From Planctomycetaceae bacterium (lineage in GTDB: Bacteria > Planctomycetota > Phycisphaerae > SM23-33), in contig JAJFVE010000150.1 of assembly GCA_021371965.1 (NCBI GenBank), forward strand, positions 1 to 24,811: a stretch of DNA of 24,811 nucleotides. The letters run 5' to 3'. The position numbers and the translations under genes are program-made. Below the pieces are notes generated by a model, which saw only the letters and a program-made list of their open reading frames with translations, searched no databases and had not been told where the DNA came from. Numbering within the stretch: position 1 is the first letter of the stretch; each line of letters begins with the position of its first letter. Below are positions 23,178-24,811 of this stretch, in pieces.

Positions 23178-23294
23178 TGCCGCCTGTTTCGTCTCAGGAG
23201 GCGGCGGTACTGGCTGCTCCTCCCCCACTACGGCTTGGGCGCCGGACGAAATCACACCGCATGAGAACCCGCTTCCAGTTGGAGACATCGGACA

Positions 23295-24811
23295 ATGGCT
23301 AAGAACAAGTTCGTGTATTTCTTTGGCGGCAAAGGCACCGAAGGCCGCGGCGATATGAAGCAGCTGCTGGGTGGCAAGGGCGCCAACCTGGCTGACATGA
23401 GCAGCCTGGGCCTGCCTGTGCCCCCCGGATTCACCATCACCACCGAGGTCTGCGACCTGTTCTACAAGCTCGGCCGCAAGTACCCCGCGGACCTGGACGC
23501 CCAGGTCGACGCCAACATCGCCAAGCTCGAGAAGCTCACCGGCAAGACGTTCGGTCACGGCAACAACCCGCTGCTGGTGTCGGTCCGCAGCGGCGCTGCC
23601 GCCTCGATGCCGGGCATGATGGACACCGTGCTGAACCTGGGGCTCAACGACCAGACGCTGCCCGCGCTGATCAAGCTGACCGGCAACGAGCGGTTCGCCT
23701 GGGACGCCATGCGCCGCTTCATGCAGATGTTCGGCGACGTCGTGCTGGACATGGAGCACCATGACTTCGAGCACGCCCTCGACGGCGTCAAGAAGCGCCG
23801 CGGCGCCCAGCAGGACACCGACCTGGACATCGAAGGGCTCAAAGAAGTCGTCGCCGAATACAGCAAGGTCTACGACCACGCCGGCAAGAAATTCCCACAG
23901 AACGCCCGCGAGCAGCTCCAGGCGGCCATCAACGCGGTCTTCGGTAGCTGGAACAACCCCCGCGCCATCAAGTACCGCCAGCTCAACGACATCCGCGGCC
24001 TGCTCGGCACGGCTGTCAACGTCCAGTCGATGGTCTTCGGCAACATGGGCGACACCAGCGGCACGGGCGTGGCCTTCACCCGCAACCCCTCCACCGGCGA
24101 GAACAAGTTCTACGGCGAGTACCTCATGAACGCCCAGGGCGAGGACGTGGTGGCCGGCATCCGCACGCCCCAGCCCATCGACCAGCTCGCCAAGGTCGAC
24201 CCCACCAGCTACAAACAGCTCGTGGCCATCCGCGAGAAGCTCGAAAAGCACTATCGCGACATGCAGGACATCGAGTTCACCATCGAGCGCGGAACGCTGT
24301 ACATGCTGCAGACCCGCAACGGCAAACGCACCGCCCCCGCGGCCGTGCGCGTGGCGGTAGACCTGGTGGCCGAGAAGCTCATCACCGAGAAGGAAGGCGT
24401 GCTGCGCGTCGAGCCCAAGTCGCTCGACCAGTTGCTGCACCCGACGTTCAACCCCAAGGCCGAAGCGGCCGCCAAGGCCATCGGGCGCGGCCTGCCCGCC
24501 AGCCCCGGCGCGGCGACCGGTCAGATCGTCTTCTCGGCCCACGAGGCTGAGGAGTGGGAAGAGCTGGGCAAGACCGTCATCCTCGTCCGCATCGAGACCA
24601 GCCCCGAAGACATCGGCGGCATGAACGTGGCGCAGGGCATCCTGACCAGCCGCGGCGGCATGACCAGCCACGCGGCCGTCGTCGCCCGCGGCATGGGCAA
24701 GTGCTGCGTGGCCGGCTGCAGCGACGTGGTGATCGACTACGCCGCCAAGACCCTCACCGCCGGCGGCGTGACGCTCAAGGAAGGCGACTGGATGAGCCTC
24801 AACGGCTCGCT
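23295..24811 (+). CDS. ppdK: pyruvate, phosphate dikinase (partial)
   Basis: The reading frame is open from the ATG at 23295 to the window edge, giving 505 of roughly 900 residues. Residues 1-350 are the nucleotide-binding domain (LLGGKGANLADM with K28; VSVRSGAAASMPGMMDTVLN with R98; later TRNPSTGENKFYGE). The phosphohistidine domain follows, with catalytic H459 in GGMTSHAAVVARG, close to H455 of the well-studied Clostridium enzyme. The C-terminal pyruvate-binding barrel lies beyond the window. The enzyme interconverts pyruvate, ATP and Pi with PEP, AMP and PPi, and links glycolysis to gluconeogenesis. GGAG lies 10 nt before the ATG, a slightly long spacing. PPDK rather than PEP synthase is supported by the MPGMMDTVLN region. 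Confidence 0.97.
   Translation, partial: MAKNKFVYFFGGKGTEGRGDMKQLLGGKGANLADMSSLGLPVPPGFTITTEVCDLFYKLGRKYPADLDAQVDANIAKLEKLTGKTFGHGNNPLLVSVRSGAAASMPGMMDTVLNLGLNDQTLPALIKLTGNERFAWDAMRRFMQMFGDVVLDMEHHDFEHALDGVKKRRGAQQDTDLDIEGLKEVVAEYSKVYDHAGKKFPQNAREQLQAAINAVFGSWNNPRAIKYRQLNDIRGLLGTAVNVQSMVFGNMGDTSGTGVAFTRNPSTGENKFYGEYLMNAQGEDVVAGIRTPQPIDQLAKVDPTSYKQLVAIREKLEKHYRDMQDIEFTIERGTLYMLQTRNGKRTAPAAVRVAVDLVAEKLITEKEGVLRVEPKSLDQLLHPTFNPKAEAAAKAIGRGLPASPGAATGQIVFSAHEAEEWEELGKTVILVRIETSPEDIGGMNVAQGILTSRGGMTSHAAVVARGMGKCCVAGCSDVVIDYAAKTLTAGGVTLKEGDWMSLNGS

Noticed and set aside
23112..24671. Minus-strand open frame of 519 codons at the right end
   Set aside because: It is antisense to ppdK, whose plus frame has complete family motifs including the catalytic His.

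Overview
The window looks like chromosomal DNA from a planctomycete, most likely of the Phycisphaerae type. It is GC-rich. It carries a DUF4159 protein with squalene-cyclase-like repeats, a very large secreted PQQ-propeller protein ending in a malectin-like domain, and a membrane-anchored excisionase-type HTH protein with a Gly/Ser-rich linker of a kind I associate with planctomycetes. It also holds many dispersed palindromic repeats, some translated as peptides such as SMGETPML and RRSLGEGG. The assignment rests on gene content and is an inference, not a marker-gene placement. No rRNA, tRNA, CRISPR array, transposase or integrase was seen.

Layout. 1-1623 (-): the DUF4159 protein, cut by the window edge. 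1688-1987 (-): a remnant of a ferritin-like protein. 2017-3939 (+): a GH127 family glycosidase. 4066-5436 (+): an alpha/beta-hydrolase lipoprotein. 5560-7236 (+): an exported phosphoesterase-fold protein with a degenerate active site. 7334-7804 (+): a Nudix hydrolase. 10208-7892 (-): a three-gene cell-envelope operon (small membrane protein, HTH-membrane protein, OmpA-like lipoprotein) bounded by a good sigma70-type promoter and a strong intrinsic terminator. 10524-12020 (+): a radical SAM protein. 14557-12051 (-): a compact three-gene operon encoding an HNH protein and two different PD-(D/E)XK-like nucleases. 15911-14851 (-): hydrogenase maturation protease and two small partners. 16502-16252 (-): a wrecked formate/nitrite transporter gene. 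16556-18275 (+): a SHOCT-like membrane protein, then clpX. 22229-18459 (-): the giant PQQ/methyltransferase-like/malectin protein. 22781-22338 (-): Hsp20. 23295-24811 (+): ppdK, cut by the window edge.

How it fits together. Most of the window is housekeeping (ClpX, PPDK, Hsp20, Nudix) and polysaccharide or envelope biology (GH127, lipoproteins, exported propeller proteins). The part least explained by known biology is the nuclease operon at 12.05-14.56 kb. Three nuclease-fold proteins are packed with gaps of 40 and 7 bp, with no methyltransferase, helicase or ATPase beside them. I regard it as the best candidate for an undescribed defence or DNA-processing cassette. The second theme is the density of imperfect palindromic repeats of at least six families. 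They occupy nearly every longer intergenic gap and have entered coding sequences, including a signal peptide and protein C-termini.
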